Position numbers and translations under genes: made by a program | The notes under the pieces: model-generated | Databases searched by the model: none | The model's input: only the letters and a program-made list of their open reading frames with translations | Told to the model about the DNA's origin: nothing | DNA from: Tubulanus polymorphus | Taxonomy: Eukaryota; Nemertea; Palaeonemertea; Tubulaniformes; Tubulanidae | Length of the DNA stretch: 64,000 bases | Direction: 5' to 3' | NCBI RefSeq assembly: GCF_964204645.1 | Contig: NC_134026.1 | Coordinates: 29,406,650-29,470,649 of the forward strand | Part shown: positions 1 through 20,143 of the stretch, one piece after another | How the letters are laid out: each line of letters begins with the position of its first letter | Numbering within the stretch: the stretch's first letter is position 1

Positions 1-830
1 TTATTTTAGATAGTTCAAAGGACTGTAGAAATTAGCGGATTTATACTTGTTGAAATTCAAAAAATTCACTTATTACTTATGCTTTGCTTGTTACCTTTAG
101 AACGATAAGTGTAAATAATGCCTTGCTTATTTGTCTGATCAATATAATTATTCACAGAAATACTTTAGTTCACGAAGACAATTAATCAAAAAATAAAATT
201 GCCTATGTTGAATATTTTGACTTGTTTGTCAATTTTTTTGAGTTAAGTTTCCACTCTCGAACTCCGCGGCCAAAATGGTTACATTTGCGAGAATGAATTT
301 TGTTCGAGGTCTTGTCTCTCTGGACCAGTAGCTTGTTTGCACAGTGATGGCTTAGATTTTAAGTCAGTCTAAGACCAATTTTGTTCCATACCAAATCTAA
401 CAACCTACGAGTACGTTGTCTTAAAAGCTAAGACCCGTTTTGGATTTAGTCACGACTGTGCAACTGGATCCAGGAATTTCATAAAGGCCAGTTATCTCAA
501 GAGAAATTCTTCCAAAATTTTTGAACCGGGCCTGCAGCATATTCGACTATACCGCCGAGGAAGGTACTGCATGTAGTATGCGGCCAGTGTGGTCAAAACA
601 GTGACCAGCGACTTTTCGTTTCCAAGGAGAGGCAATAATTCAGTTCATCCGTTATCCGATAAAGACACACAAAAAAACTTACACAATTGTTCAGGGGAAA
701 CTAAAGGACATTCAGGGGGTTTCGACATACGAACCAACACATCGCTAATAGGCATTTCGAAATAAGTTCCTATTCGTCAAATGCTTAAATCAACAATAAC
801 CAAAAACGAACGTTTCAATATTGTACACTA
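1..830. other. Intergenic flank, no gene seen
   Basis: No convincing coding exon was found on either strand. Positions about 311-477 hold an imperfect foldback sequence whose right end resembles the foldback repeats at 54.4 and 56.7 kb. The rest is AT-rich and unremarkable. Confidence 0.5.
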
Positions 831-836
831 TTTATT
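831..836 (-). terminator. Poly(A) signal of CCDC186
   Basis: TTTATT on the plus strand reads AATAAA on the minus strand. It lies about 930 bases downstream of the CCDC186 stop codon, giving a 3' UTR of about 0.95 kb without further coding exons. Confidence 0.5.
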
Positions 837-1764
837 TCATACAATCTTACAATATATACATACATAAATTAGAATATAATTTACATAAATTTACATTATT
901 AAATAGACATTAAGTGTTAAGATATGACTGACCAGACTTTGAATACATTATAACAGACAACCTGAAACTTGCTAAGTCTAATACTGAGGTACATGAGATA
1001 AAAGTGGAAAGAAAATACTGTGGAATCTCATTACAACAACCTCAGATATAACGATTCATTGTTATTACATGTATAAAGCTAAAATAGGACAATCTTAATA
1101 ATTTCATGCTGAAGTTCGTTGTAACGAGGTTCCACAGGAGTAGGGCAAGAATTTGTACTCGTTACATAAATATAGTAAGTAGAGTTAAAGTCGAGACGTC
1201 GACCAACAGATATTCATGGAGATACCAGGCTACTGTAGAAAATTTCAAGCTTAAAAGCAAAAATCATCGAGGAGTAGCTGACAAATTCAATTACCGGGTA
1301 TCAATCATTAAAATACTATCAACAAAGTAATTACGCCTGCAATTAAAATGATTTAACCATGCTAATCAAAACATTTCATCATCAATAAATTCAGAAAAAA
1401 CTTAATGATGACAGTACACAATGTGCATACCATAATCAATTAAAATACACCGATTAAAATACACTGATAATAACTTGAAGCCATGCTTAGAATATAGGAC
1501 CCAGATCTGCAGTTGTTGGTGAAGAATTGAAATTAGTTTTTTCCAATGTCATGAGTCGAATCAAGAGTCAGATGTCAATCGAGATCTGGGTCAAGTAGAT
1601 GATGTATTAACTTAACTATAGATGATTTTCCAAGTTATATTTTAAGTATAGTATTTCTAGTATATTCAAATTAGTCCCAACAATAAAATAGAGTTCATTT
1701 CACAATTCTGCAGTAATATCACACACGTACATGTATTATTTCAGTCTATCACGAATGAATTTTG

Positions 1765-9454
<7,690 letters not shown>

Positions 9455-10800
9455 TTTTCATCAACCTACAAAAATTAGCTCAATTTAGATTTCTATTATG
9501 CAGTTGGGTTAAATTTTCAGTTGGGCCCGGGGGGAATACCAGCCAGTGGAATTTTAAAGTGTGTCACTGACTTCAAACTGTTGAAGGCGGGCAGTTGGAA
9601 GAATTCATTCATTCAATTTCAGGTTGTGTCGTGGTGGACTGGACACACTGGCAACTGTGAACTGGTGCTGAGGTGGTTTGTTGATGACTTTTGATACATC
9701 GTCATCATCTCATCATACGGATCGGATAGGTCGTAATTATTGTGTTGAATGTTGTGTAATCGTTAACTTATTATTTGTAAGCTTCAGATCTAAAATATGT
9801 ACAATAAAAAAACCTTATCTCTAACCTTCCAGTCTTCTCAAGCATCGAGGAAAATCAAAAGAAATGGAATTAATCATACATGTTAATCGCATGTCACTAT
9901 TCAACGCAATGCATGTAACATGGCGGACTTGTCGGTTTACCAATACCTAACGTTTGTATGTAGTCGATACCCGCAGTTAGATGATAAGAGTCTTGCGGGC
10001 CGCACGCCATCAAACGAACCCGGCACGCGCGCTCCCGTGCCAGCCACGAGCGAGAGTGAATGGAATGTTAAATATTTTCATTATGGTTAAAAATGCACGC
10101 AGGTCTATTGGAAAATGATTTCAGAATTTTCACCCAGGCCAGTGTTCTATTCAAAGCACAAATTTCTTTGATGACCATCACTGACCACCACTGACAAATT
10201 TAAACTTCTCGAATATGAGAACGATATATCGCGTTTTGTGTCAGACTAAAATGATTCACCATTGCAAATTTATAAATTAACCACGCTGACCAATTCAAAC
10301 TTTTCGAATTTGAGAGATTTGATTTCGAATTCAGTAAGACTGGGCAACATTTCAAACATTTCGAAATAATATACAGCTAAAGATGGTCATGAAAATTATA
10401 GGAAGTAGTCTGCAGCGGGCACTTGGCGGAGTTGGCAATCACCATTTCCCATTTTTGGCCATTAATTGCTTTGTCAATGGTACTTGATGATCAGACATGA
10501 TTACTTACTAATGTTTCCTTTTCACAATACAACCCCGACGATTCCCCTTGGCGTAAATCAATGTGACTAATTTTAAAGATAAATAGCGAAAACAGCCGTA
10601 CAGCCGTACAGCCGTAGTCGATATCGCTTGCGAAAAGTGCAGATGCAATAAAAGTACTACTCCAGAGTTATCGTTTGATATTTGATTAATCGCTTATTTT
10701 TTCGTCTGTATTTGATCTGATAATCAGTTCTATATATAAATTCACTGGGTGGATAAGATGCACGGTAGTTTGGGTTTCATACACTTCGGTGGCTGATAAA
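9455..10800. other. Divergent upstream region between CCDC186 and the protease gene
   Basis: Head-to-head spacer of 1.35 kb. It should contain the CCDC186 promoter and 5' UTR exon (3' splice site near 9464) and the protease promoter. The short tandem 'cagccgta' (about three units) near 10593-10617 is visible. No coding exon is supported. Confidence 0.5.
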
Positions 10801-12181
10801 ATGGAACGTCATTCATTAATTACGGCCTTGTTGGTGGTTACATTTGCAGCAACATCTTGTACGTATCCTGTAAGATAATCAATTGTTAGATTTTAGAAAT
10901 CGAGTGATGTATGAAATCGTTTTGAATATTCTTAGTAGAGGCACGTGTGAAAAGAGGAGATTGGAGAATCATAGGCGGTAGTGTGTCGACCTTAGGTCAA
11001 CATCCATGGCAAGCAGCCATCTTATATACACCAGATTTCAGATCTGTTAAATACATCTGCGGAGGAGCTCTAATTGATGCGACTACAGTTGTGACGGCCG
11101 CTCATTGCTTTGACGAGTAAGAATTTTTTCATTTTCCTGAATGATGTGAAAAATCGTCGAGAATTCTCGTCTCATCCCCCCCCCCCCGACACATTTCATA
11201 AGACTAGCAAATGATTGCATTCTTTCTCTTTAGAAACGAAGATCCGAAACATTATCTTGTGACGACTGGAACTCTGTCTTTGAAAACTAAATTTCAGGAG
11301 AAGAGAACAACAAGAGCCATTAAACTTACTTTCCACGAAGACAGGCTGTTTGATCCTGACGGTAAGACGCCTTCATAGAGTACAAAACAAAAACTAATTC
11401 CAAATGGGGTTAAACACAATACGGTATTTATTTTTCACGTGGAATCTAATTTCAGTGATACAAGTTTCTTTCTCAAACAAAACTGTTTATTGTTATAACA
11501 AAGGACCACAACGATATCAAGTTTAAATACTTCACAGGTTATGATATTGCTATAATCAAATTAAGAAAACCTCTACTGCTGGATGAATACGCAAGCGCAT
11601 TAGCATTACCAGAATCGGTAAATGATAGAGCTAAAGTAAATGACACATGTTATGTAGCTGGCTGGGGAGCTACGACCCCAACCCAAGGTAATCAAGAAAG
11701 CTCTGAGGATGAAAAACGAAAGGTTATCATAGAACATCCAGTTAGTTATTGCAACAAATGTTCTGTTTTCACAGGAAAACAGTCCTCCACGGCTCTGTTA
11801 TATACAGATTTAAAGATACGTAATAACGCATATTGTGATCGAGTTTATCCGAGGAGTCGCGTACAAGCTGAACACGTCTGCGCTGGTGGTTATACTACTA
11901 ATAAAAACGCTTGCAAGGTAAAACATTGCCTACAGTCAAAACTTTCATATCAAAATCAAGTCCCTACAATTGATGTGAATGATTTATCTGCATAAATTAC
12001 ATCGTATGATTGTATTTGTCAGGGTGATAGCGGTTCACCACTAGTATGTATGCGTAATGGACACTGGGTTTTTGAAGGCGTTTTATCATATGGTCAGAGG
12101 ATTTGCGGAAAATATGGAATCCCAACTGTTTACACAAGTATTGCCTATTACAGAGATTGGATTGAAGAATTTAGAGTTTAA
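10801..12181 (+). CDS. Secreted trypsin-fold (S1A) serine protease with unusual S1 pocket
   Basis: Six exons (10801-10858, 10936-11116, 11234-11361, 11538-11687, 11775-11917, 12023-12181) give 272 residues in frame. A hydrophobic signal peptide ([19 protein letters not shown]) is followed by a short basic propeptide and the activation site R-IIGG. The catalytic triad is present: His in TAAHC, Asp in YDIAIIKL, Ser in GDSGSP. The usual cysteine pairs can be traced (CGGALI/AAHC, CYVAGWG, CDRVY, CAGG, NACKGDSG). Counting back from the catalytic Ser gives Asn at position 189, where trypsins have Asp and chymotrypsins Ser; PTVYT puts Thr at 226, where Gly is usual. Substrate preference therefore cannot be called tryptic. 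The first exon is fixed by phase: the donor is GTACGT at 10859 rather than the stronger-looking GTAAGA, which would break the frame. Likely a digestive or immune extracellular enzyme; active and intact. Confidence 0.9.
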
Positions 12182-12185
12182 GCGA

Positions 12186-12191
12186 AATAAA
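12186..12191 (+). terminator. Poly(A) signal of the serine protease
   Basis: AATAAA begins 5 bases after the TAA stop. The 3' UTR would be very short, fitting the tail-to-tail arrangement with PRIMPOL. Confidence 0.5.
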
Positions 12192-12312
12192 TTCTTTACT
12201 GTCTACAATGTAGTTACATCAGTTCTTTGTTTAACAATAATACTTGAATCAATTTTTCCTCCAAATGTCGCATATCTCAGCAGATTAAAATTACCCATTC
12301 AGGTGAGTCAGT

Positions 12313-12391
12313 AAACTCAGGACCCACTAAACATGAGATCTAACACCTAGAAGGGTTTAGATCTTAGGTTATTGTGTTTAGTGACACCCAT
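12313..12391. repeat. Short foldback between protease and PRIMPOL 3' ends
   Basis: Arms around 'ccactaaaca...agatctaa' and its reverse complement near 'ttagatctta...tgtttagtg' form an imperfect hairpin of about 80 bp in the gap between two convergent genes. It could be a degraded MITE. Confidence 0.5.
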
Positions 12392-12432
12392 CAATCTGTA
12401 CGAAACGGAGTAATCCCTCACTTATATTTCAA

Positions 12433-15220
12433 TCATTGTTTCTGTTTTTCAGCAGCAGCAGTTTCTGCTGATATCGTAGCATTTAACAATTCTTCATCTG
12501 ATAACGAATTGTTTTCATCGTTTTCTAACTGTAAAGCAGCATTCAGTAACTCTTCGTCGTTTACTTCCTCTTCACCGTTCTCTTCATCATCATTATCCAC
12601 GAAATATTTCGGCAAAGTGTTCTCTGGTAGTTTATAGTCTGAAAGTCAATATGAATAGTTTTGAGCGTTTTAGATGGTTTTTAAAGCGTCAAGTAGGGAT
12701 AGTATAATTCACTACCTGCAGATCTATAGTTCACTGAACGACAGTCCGGATCATGACATTTCTGATAGTAAAATCCTCCTCGTAAATCAGCCACAAATCT
12801 ATCAACAATTAACGAAATTAAGAATTAGGATTACAAATCATAATTTCGTCATTAGTATTTGAAAATGATAGAGAAACTTTGAATCATCATGTTTTCATCA
12901 ACTTTTCAGAATCTATCTTTCTGAGTGTAGGATTTTTATACTATCGTTACAACACAAAAACAGAGTGTTTCATAAATGGTTTAATCTTACATGATATTAT
13001 TATTCTTGTGGTGGCGTTCAATCCTACCACACCAGCGATAATTAGCTATATCATAAACTAACTGTTCTCCTTGAGCGAAATAAAACCATCGTCTAATTTT
13101 TCCTCGAATTCCATCTTTATTTAATACTGACGAAATATATGAATCAATCTCAGGATAAGGAGAATGTTGATAACCGTGTAAACTTTCTACAATAGATACT
13201 GATACACCTTTAGAAGAAAATAGATATAACATTTGCTACATTGGGAAGAGGAAGAAATTTTCAATATGTCGCAAATAAAGACTACAGCATCAAACCCACA
13301 ATGAAAAAACAAATAAGTTTTATAAATCTGTAACTCAGAATTTTCGGTTTTCAACTCAAGCCATTATTAAGGAATGACTACGTACAAGATATGACAAGTT
13401 TATACATGGAATCTGATCATTGCGAGCTATTGCAGCTATTCGGATTGACTAAGTCACTAGTTCAAGGTTTTACAACTTTCTGTTTTTTCCGTGGCATTGA
13501 CTCAATGCTACAATGTATGCAAAGAAATGCAGTGTTGCAAACCTTGTTTATGTGATTGAATCTGTTCAGTGGCAGCTGAGGAATTCCTATAACACGAATC
13601 TCCTTCACAAGTCAATATTCTCATATTATCAGCAAATCTATTATAAAACAGATAACTTATCACTGATTACTTAACAAATACAATTTCCTCATTTTACTTT
13701 ACTGATAACTTGTACCTGATGTTTGATATGAGTGAATCTAGAAAATATTGTTCATCAGATGAACAAATGTACTCATTTTCACTCGCTATTAATAGAGGAT
13801 TCTGTTGTTTCAATTTACACGACTTGTACAACCGAAAATTCCGGTTTTTTGTATAAACCGCTGCAAGCAAGAAAAAGAACAATAAAAAGTTATCGATAAA
13901 AAGTTTCAATAAAGGATGCGAATATTAAAGCAAACCTGTATCGCATAGGAATGATTCTTTTCCATCTTTATCAATGACGATGAAATCTTTCAAAACTTCA
14001 GCAGAAAAACTATTTATTTTACCTAATAATATGAACCATCAAATATTAAAGTTCCTTCAACATAAAAAACACACGAAGACAGCGATTAGTTCAAAATACA
14101 ATACATTTACCATCTGTCTTTCTGCTTTCTTTTAATATTTCATTACACACTCGTTTAACAAAGTTTCCTGAAATCAAAAGTCCACAATCTCGGTGAATTA
14201 GCAAGCCTTTAATCATTTAAACCTTCGGTAAAAATACCTGCTTGAATGTTGTCTTTGAAAAGCGAATTAGACGATTGGAAAATAAGATGTCTGCTGAACT
14301 TTGATGGAGTTGTAGCATCTAATTCTAAAACATCCGTCTCACTGACATCAGCTCCAAAATCTTTCTTCAAATAGTAAAGAACAATCTGCAAATATTAAAA
14401 AGCAAGATGAGAAGAGCTGAATTGGCAGAGTGGTTCCCTAGTGGTTCATAGGTGCCACTCAGTGGATTGAGGGATCATGAAAAATTACCTGTATCAATGT
14501 TTTGACTAAAAGTGCCCCATTTCTTTCATTATAAGCTTTCTTATATTCTAAATCGAAATATAATTTACAGACAGCGCATTCAGGAATCACTTCATAATGA
14601 TGACGTTTATCTAGTTGAAGCTGACTGTAATAGTGATAAAACTGTTGATAACTGCACACTAGGTAGAGTCTTCCACCAGAACTATTGTATTCTTCACTCT
14701 CAAAGGCAAATACATGCAAATCCTACAAAAAATGTTCCACGTCACGAGTATTATCTGTTTACTCAACTACACATGTTGAGCTGTCTACAGCTTGTTTCAT
14801 TTTGATCACAAGGGAATTAATTACCTCTGACTTGACCGATCTAGCGAACTGGAAGGCATCATTTTGCCGATAGAATGTTTTCCTAAAGATGCAAGGATCA
14901 GTTAACCTGCAAGAGTGCAACATGATAGATAACATTGAAGATATCATTAGAATGAATCATAGTTCATAGATTTCATATGCCAACAATCAATGAGACTCAC
15001 TTAGGAATATACTGTTTTGGAAGAGGATTTTCCAGAAATAATTTTTCAGTTTTCTCAATTTTTCTTCTCTTTCTTATTGCATTTAAATCAGCCCTAAATA
15101 AAATCAGGTAAGAAAATACAAGTCAGTAATAAACAGCTCAAATAATAGTATAGAATCACAAGCCTGATAGATTTTGTTTGCATACCGCTTGGAATAAAAA
15201 CAAACACCTTGAAGACTCAT
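12433..15220 (-). CDS. PRIMPOL: DNA-directed primase/polymerase PrimPol
   Basis: Twelve exons join in frame to 493 residues: 15220-15186, 15093-15001, 14906-14825, 14722-14489, 14385-14238, 14167-14111, 14022-13936, 13860-13716, 13637-13543, 13207-12991, 12798-12716, 12638-12433. PrimPol is an archaeo-eukaryotic primase that reprimes stalled forks in nucleus and mitochondria. The active-site DxE is in KLYFDLEY (Asp127, Glu129); the third carboxylate is the Asp of CDTAVYTKNRNFRL. The C-terminal zinc knuckle (YRWC...H...QKCHDPDC) needed for priming is complete. The insert between the SRHLIF block and the third carboxylate is short compared with the human enzyme as I recall it. The tail is acidic with two copies of DEELLNA, at the place where vertebrate PrimPol carries RPA-binding motifs. 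The start in exon 1 is a phase-compatible ATG but rests on a short, weakly conserved N-terminus, so an upstream start is possible. Confidence 0.93.
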
Positions 15221-17059
15221 TATAATTGTTTTTGGGAAAGTGTCATTTGGAGCCAGTGACGTGTGTGTGGAGTAGGTCACTACATATTTACGCTGTTTAG
15301 TGTTTGTTGTCACCGAGAATAATTAATTTTCTAGGTATGCTAATCCCAGAGAGTATGATCGATTACAGACGAAGCATTACGTTGTGTCAGTCAGTTACGG
15401 TACCACTACTGACAGTCAAGTGTCCCACCAACCGATTTAATAACCAACCAAACTAACAACGTCAACTCTCGTCACTCTCTCTTCTCTATATTAATCAGCA
15501 AGGCAATATTTCACACCTACTCCAAAAGTAGGCTATACAACAAATACTGTTTCCATTGCTCATGGCTTTCCCAATATCAGAAACGGCGTTTTTTATGCGA
15601 ATATGCCAGGAAAGTCATTTCTCAATGAATGAATAAAGTGTAAATTGAATTGACCGCGACTCCACCTTATTGGGATGATCTCGGAACACGGCTTCAGCTT
15701 GAACCGAATATATTAAGCTCCACTTTATCATCCACAATCTCTCGACTCAAATTCCAGACTAGTGTCTGTGTTACCGCAATTCCATTTTTTGCCAAAACTA
15801 TCAGATCCGAGGCCAAGATACTGAAACCACTGATTCCTGAAATACTCGTTTGAATAATGGGGATGTGACTATGAGGACGATGATGAATAATGGGTACACG
15901 GCGCAATGAGAGCAAAACTAGCTTTCATTATGTGGCGCCACCGTGCGGCTAATAGTGTTACTATGGCGGCTGTAATTTCATGTTGTTCGTTTTACGAGGT
16001 ACTTAAACTTCCTTTCTGAGGCAATCAAGCGCATCAAATACATAAATATCGTTGTAAAGGTAATCAGTTTCTGAACTGAACTTTATTTACACTATATGAC
16101 GGCGGCTGACACTGTGCTAAATGGGTTAAGCCGTCAAGGATTAAAACTCCATCCGGCGATCAGACCGTCGTCGATTCTTTCTTTAACAAAAGTTTGACTC
16201 AAGATACTCAACCTTTTGCCCCTTTTCATTACCTCACACAGACCGACACATTCACCAGTCATCAGTTTTTCTAAGTAAATACTGGACTAAAATTATACCA
16301 AAAACAAAACCTGCTAATTTAGGTCCGTTATAACTTGCCTATCTCTCCATCTTCTCCACTACTGAATCTAAGAAAAGAGAAAAGAAACTGACAAAATGAA
16401 AAAAAATGAGAGGTTGGGAGAGGGTATTGTATAATTGCACTGGTCAGCCTGTAGGAAATATTCAAATAGTCTGAACTGAATGAAATATAATCAACTATCT
16501 CTTTAACAACTGCCAATTAAATATCAGTGTAAATTGATGAAATGAGTTTCCATCCCCCTGACCCTGGTTGTTCCCGGGTTAATACCGAATTCGATTCTCC
16601 TAATGACGATGGATTGGTATCCTTGAGACTTACATCTTGTGCGCCAAGTGCTTGTTGCAGTAATGGCTTAAAATTAGGGCCAGTCCTTGAAACCAGAATT
16701 AAGACCACGACTGCAAGAGAGCAACTGATTCCTGATTGGAATAGCTTATTGCTTATTTCTTATTTTTAGATGAGAAGAAATGATGATTTGCTTATCATAT
16801 TCAATAAAATCGCCTTAAAAATCCTGAATCAGAAAATTATGTTTAACTGGCACCTGTGGATATAGAGGACCTAATTGATTAACAAAACAAATCAAGCTCT
16901 GAATGATCCGTTCTAACAAATTATTAGCACAATCCATTTTAAACGCCATTGATAGTCAAATGAGCTGCATCCTGTCATAGCCCTTACCGTAATTGCTAAA
17001 ACGCACGCCAAAATTTCTGTGCAAATCTTTGATGAAATGAATTTTTTTTATACGAACAG
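15221..17059. other. Head-to-head spacer PRIMPOL/LDB
   Basis: No conserved coding exon is recognisable in these 1.8 kb. The promoters of PRIMPOL (minus) and LDB (plus), and an LDB 5' UTR exon, are expected here but cannot be located from the sequence. Short open frames at 15650-15915 and 16517-16769 overlap on both strands and show no family signature. Confidence 0.5.
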
Positions 17060-17137
17060 GTTTAAACTGTCAGACTGGATCACCAGCCACAGTTTGTGCC
17101 AGGACCCTGGCCTCAAAATCAACCACCTCCACCTTAC

Positions 17138-20110
17138 ATGATGCCAGCGCCACGAATGCCAAGCCCTTTACCGAGGGATCCTGCCATGGCTATGCCGTAA
17201 GTATCATTCCAACTTTTTATTTGTACGTATGTAGTTTTGTCAGATTTGGTGTTACTTAACTTATGAATAGACACAGATGTGATTATAGTTGTGTGATGTG
17301 CAGTCATCATTTTTTGTTTAAATCGAAGTACATAATTGGAAATTTTGGTTCCGGTTAATTTTGAAGATTGTGATCGAAATTCAGTTTAACTTAACTGATT
17401 ATGCTCAAATATTTTGTATTAACCTTAGCTAACTTAAGCTTATCAACTGTTGTGTTCATCATTGTTGACTAGATATTAAATAAAATTATAACCAGGAGAA
17501 GATCCACGGTCCAATCTCGACTACCTCACCAATGAAAAAGGCACATTTGCTTGGGAACAATACCATCAACCCCCAACCCAAAATACTTTTCAGATTAAGT
17601 GTACTTGGAAATTTTGACTCGTCAAACATTTTTAAAAGTTTCAAAGTCGATTTGAATTTTTTTCTGCCTTCATGTAGAGCAATTCGGAGTGCTTCACACG
17701 AGGCATAATCCACTCCTGATGAAAGATATATCAATTCCTAGTTTACCAATTTGGAAGATTATACTAGTGTAAATTGTGTAGAATTTAAGCTGAACATTTC
17801 TACTTGCTTGTCTTCATTTGATTTAAATCTTTTCCCTCTTTTTCCTTCTCTGCGCTTTAATCTATTTTTCTCTAATCACCACCATGATGTACCTTTGTCC
17901 TCCAGATCTGACTACGACTACAATTTGAGAGTAGTTACTCTTTCTAGAGTTCCACTACTGCCAAAAATATCGAAATACTCTTGAAATCAGAATAATTTTT
18001 AGTTCATTTTCTATTAGCCTTAACTACTTTACTCAATTTTCATTTTTTTGAAACCATTCAAATGAAACCTCATTTATACAAACTCTGATAATACAGATTT
18101 ATTGCGTGAATCAAAATTGGAATTTTTTCCTAAAATAGGATGATTATTTATAATTTCATACTGAATAGAATGAACTATCGATTATAACAAAACAGATTTT
18201 CCTGTGCCCTGAAGTTCGTTGTACCGAGTTTCAACTGTAGAAACAAGAGATTTCAGGTATGGTAGTTGGGACTGCTCCTCGCCCCTCTCTCCTGTATCTG
18301 ATGCAGGCACTTGTCGTCGTTAAGTTTATTCGTAACCACTTGTAAAACTACATCAGCAATATTTACCAACTTATCACCTTTTATCGCGTTACCGCGGTTA
18401 CTATCAGACGCTATTCACGTTACTAGGCAACTAAACTTCGGATAAAGTGTCCAATGTTTGGACATAAAAGTTACATGAGCTCACAGTATTTCATATCTGT
18501 TACTGGTGGCTTTCATTCTGCTACGTCTCTGATATCATCTAACAGTTATTTGCCTACTTGGTATGTATTGTATTATAGTGTATTGCATGTATTCTGTTTT
18601 TCTTACGAATTGGATTTAAATATTTGAGTTTGTTATACTTTAATCTAAAGATATATTTGAAGTCGAGGTAATTTTCAGTAATTTTTTGTCGTCATTCCTG
18701 ACCACTTTGGGAGTAGTTTCTGCCCTTTTAAGAGCTCATCTATTCCCAAAAAATATTTGAACACTCTCGAAATCAGACTTATTTTTAGTTCATTTTCGAT
18801 TAAACAACTATTTTGATGTCAAATTATTCTAATTTGTGTTGAAACTACTACGATTAGAGATATCAGGTGATCTCATCTGTGTTGTATTAATCAAGAAAAT
18901 TTCTCTCATCAATTTATTCAAATTCGTGCAAAGTGATTTGAAGACTTTCATCAATTTTTTAAAGACAATTCATAATCAATGAAGAATTTTGTTCTGCTTT
19001 TAACATACAGCGAAGTGTACCGTCGACCGGTATATAAAGAATTTATGTATGAAAAACATTATAATTTAGTCTGAAAGCTGTGAATTATCATTCATTTGAC
19101 AGAAATATTATCTAATTATATGTAATTATCCATATACTACGTGGTGTAGGTCAACTGAGTATGGATTGATTTATTAATGTAGGTTTTTATCATGCCAGTA
19201 ATCCACAGCACTGTTGTGTCTGAGTCTTACAAAATGTTCAAATAATTTGAGGTTGTTCAAGGCCCCTACGAACTCTCCCTTAAACTCTCTTGAGCAGGTT
19301 TTTCTTTGTGGTAGATAGTGTGATAGTTTGCTGATAGATGGCACCATAGATTCAGTTCTCTCATTACAGCGAAACCGCTACTGAAATTTCATTAAATTTA
19401 CTGCTAAAAATATCGTGTTTAAGAATGTTTTCAACTATGCAGTATATATTCTATTCAATACAATAGTCAATGAAAATATGATTCACTATTTTAAGGAATT
19501 AAATTCATCTGTTTTTTTTCTGTCTCTGATAGTTTTGCAGTTATTTAATGCCCTGATAATATTTTCCTAAACAAATAATTAAATTCACTCTCATCCCTGA
19601 TTCAGGGATATGTTTTTTTGTCTGTGCAGATTAAAAAAACGATGCTTCAATTTCATAGCTGTGAGATAAGTTTTTCCATAATTTTTTGGTCGAAGCTGAA
19701 TTCATTTGTTACAATCGACAAAATGTGTTGCCGTGGCAACATTTACAATGCTTTTGTCTTAATTTACGAAACTTTTCTATAAGTTTCGTACCAGATCGAG
19801 TTTTGGGTTGATATTTTATTGTGCTTTGCTCCGATCTTCACTCTGTCGATTCTTGCCGATTTCAATGGTTACCATGGTAACATTAGCTGCCACTGTATAA
19901 AACTCGGAGCCGAGTAATGGGGATGTACCATGTGATAGGGAGATAGATCGGGTGAGTTTAAATCGGTCGGAGGGGTGGTAGCGATGTTTCACCTGTACGC
20001 AATGAAGGAATAGATATTGATTATTTTGGTCCAGTCAGCATCCCCTCATCGAGCATCATTCTCTATGACAATAAGCTAGTCCACATCCTTACAGTTAAAT
20101 ATATATATAT

Positions 20111-20143
<33 letters not shown>

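Noticed and set aside
10861-10872. Strong-looking donor GTAAGA at the end of protease exon 1
   Set aside because: Its phase does not match exon 2; the GTACGT donor at 10859 keeps the frame through the propeptide.
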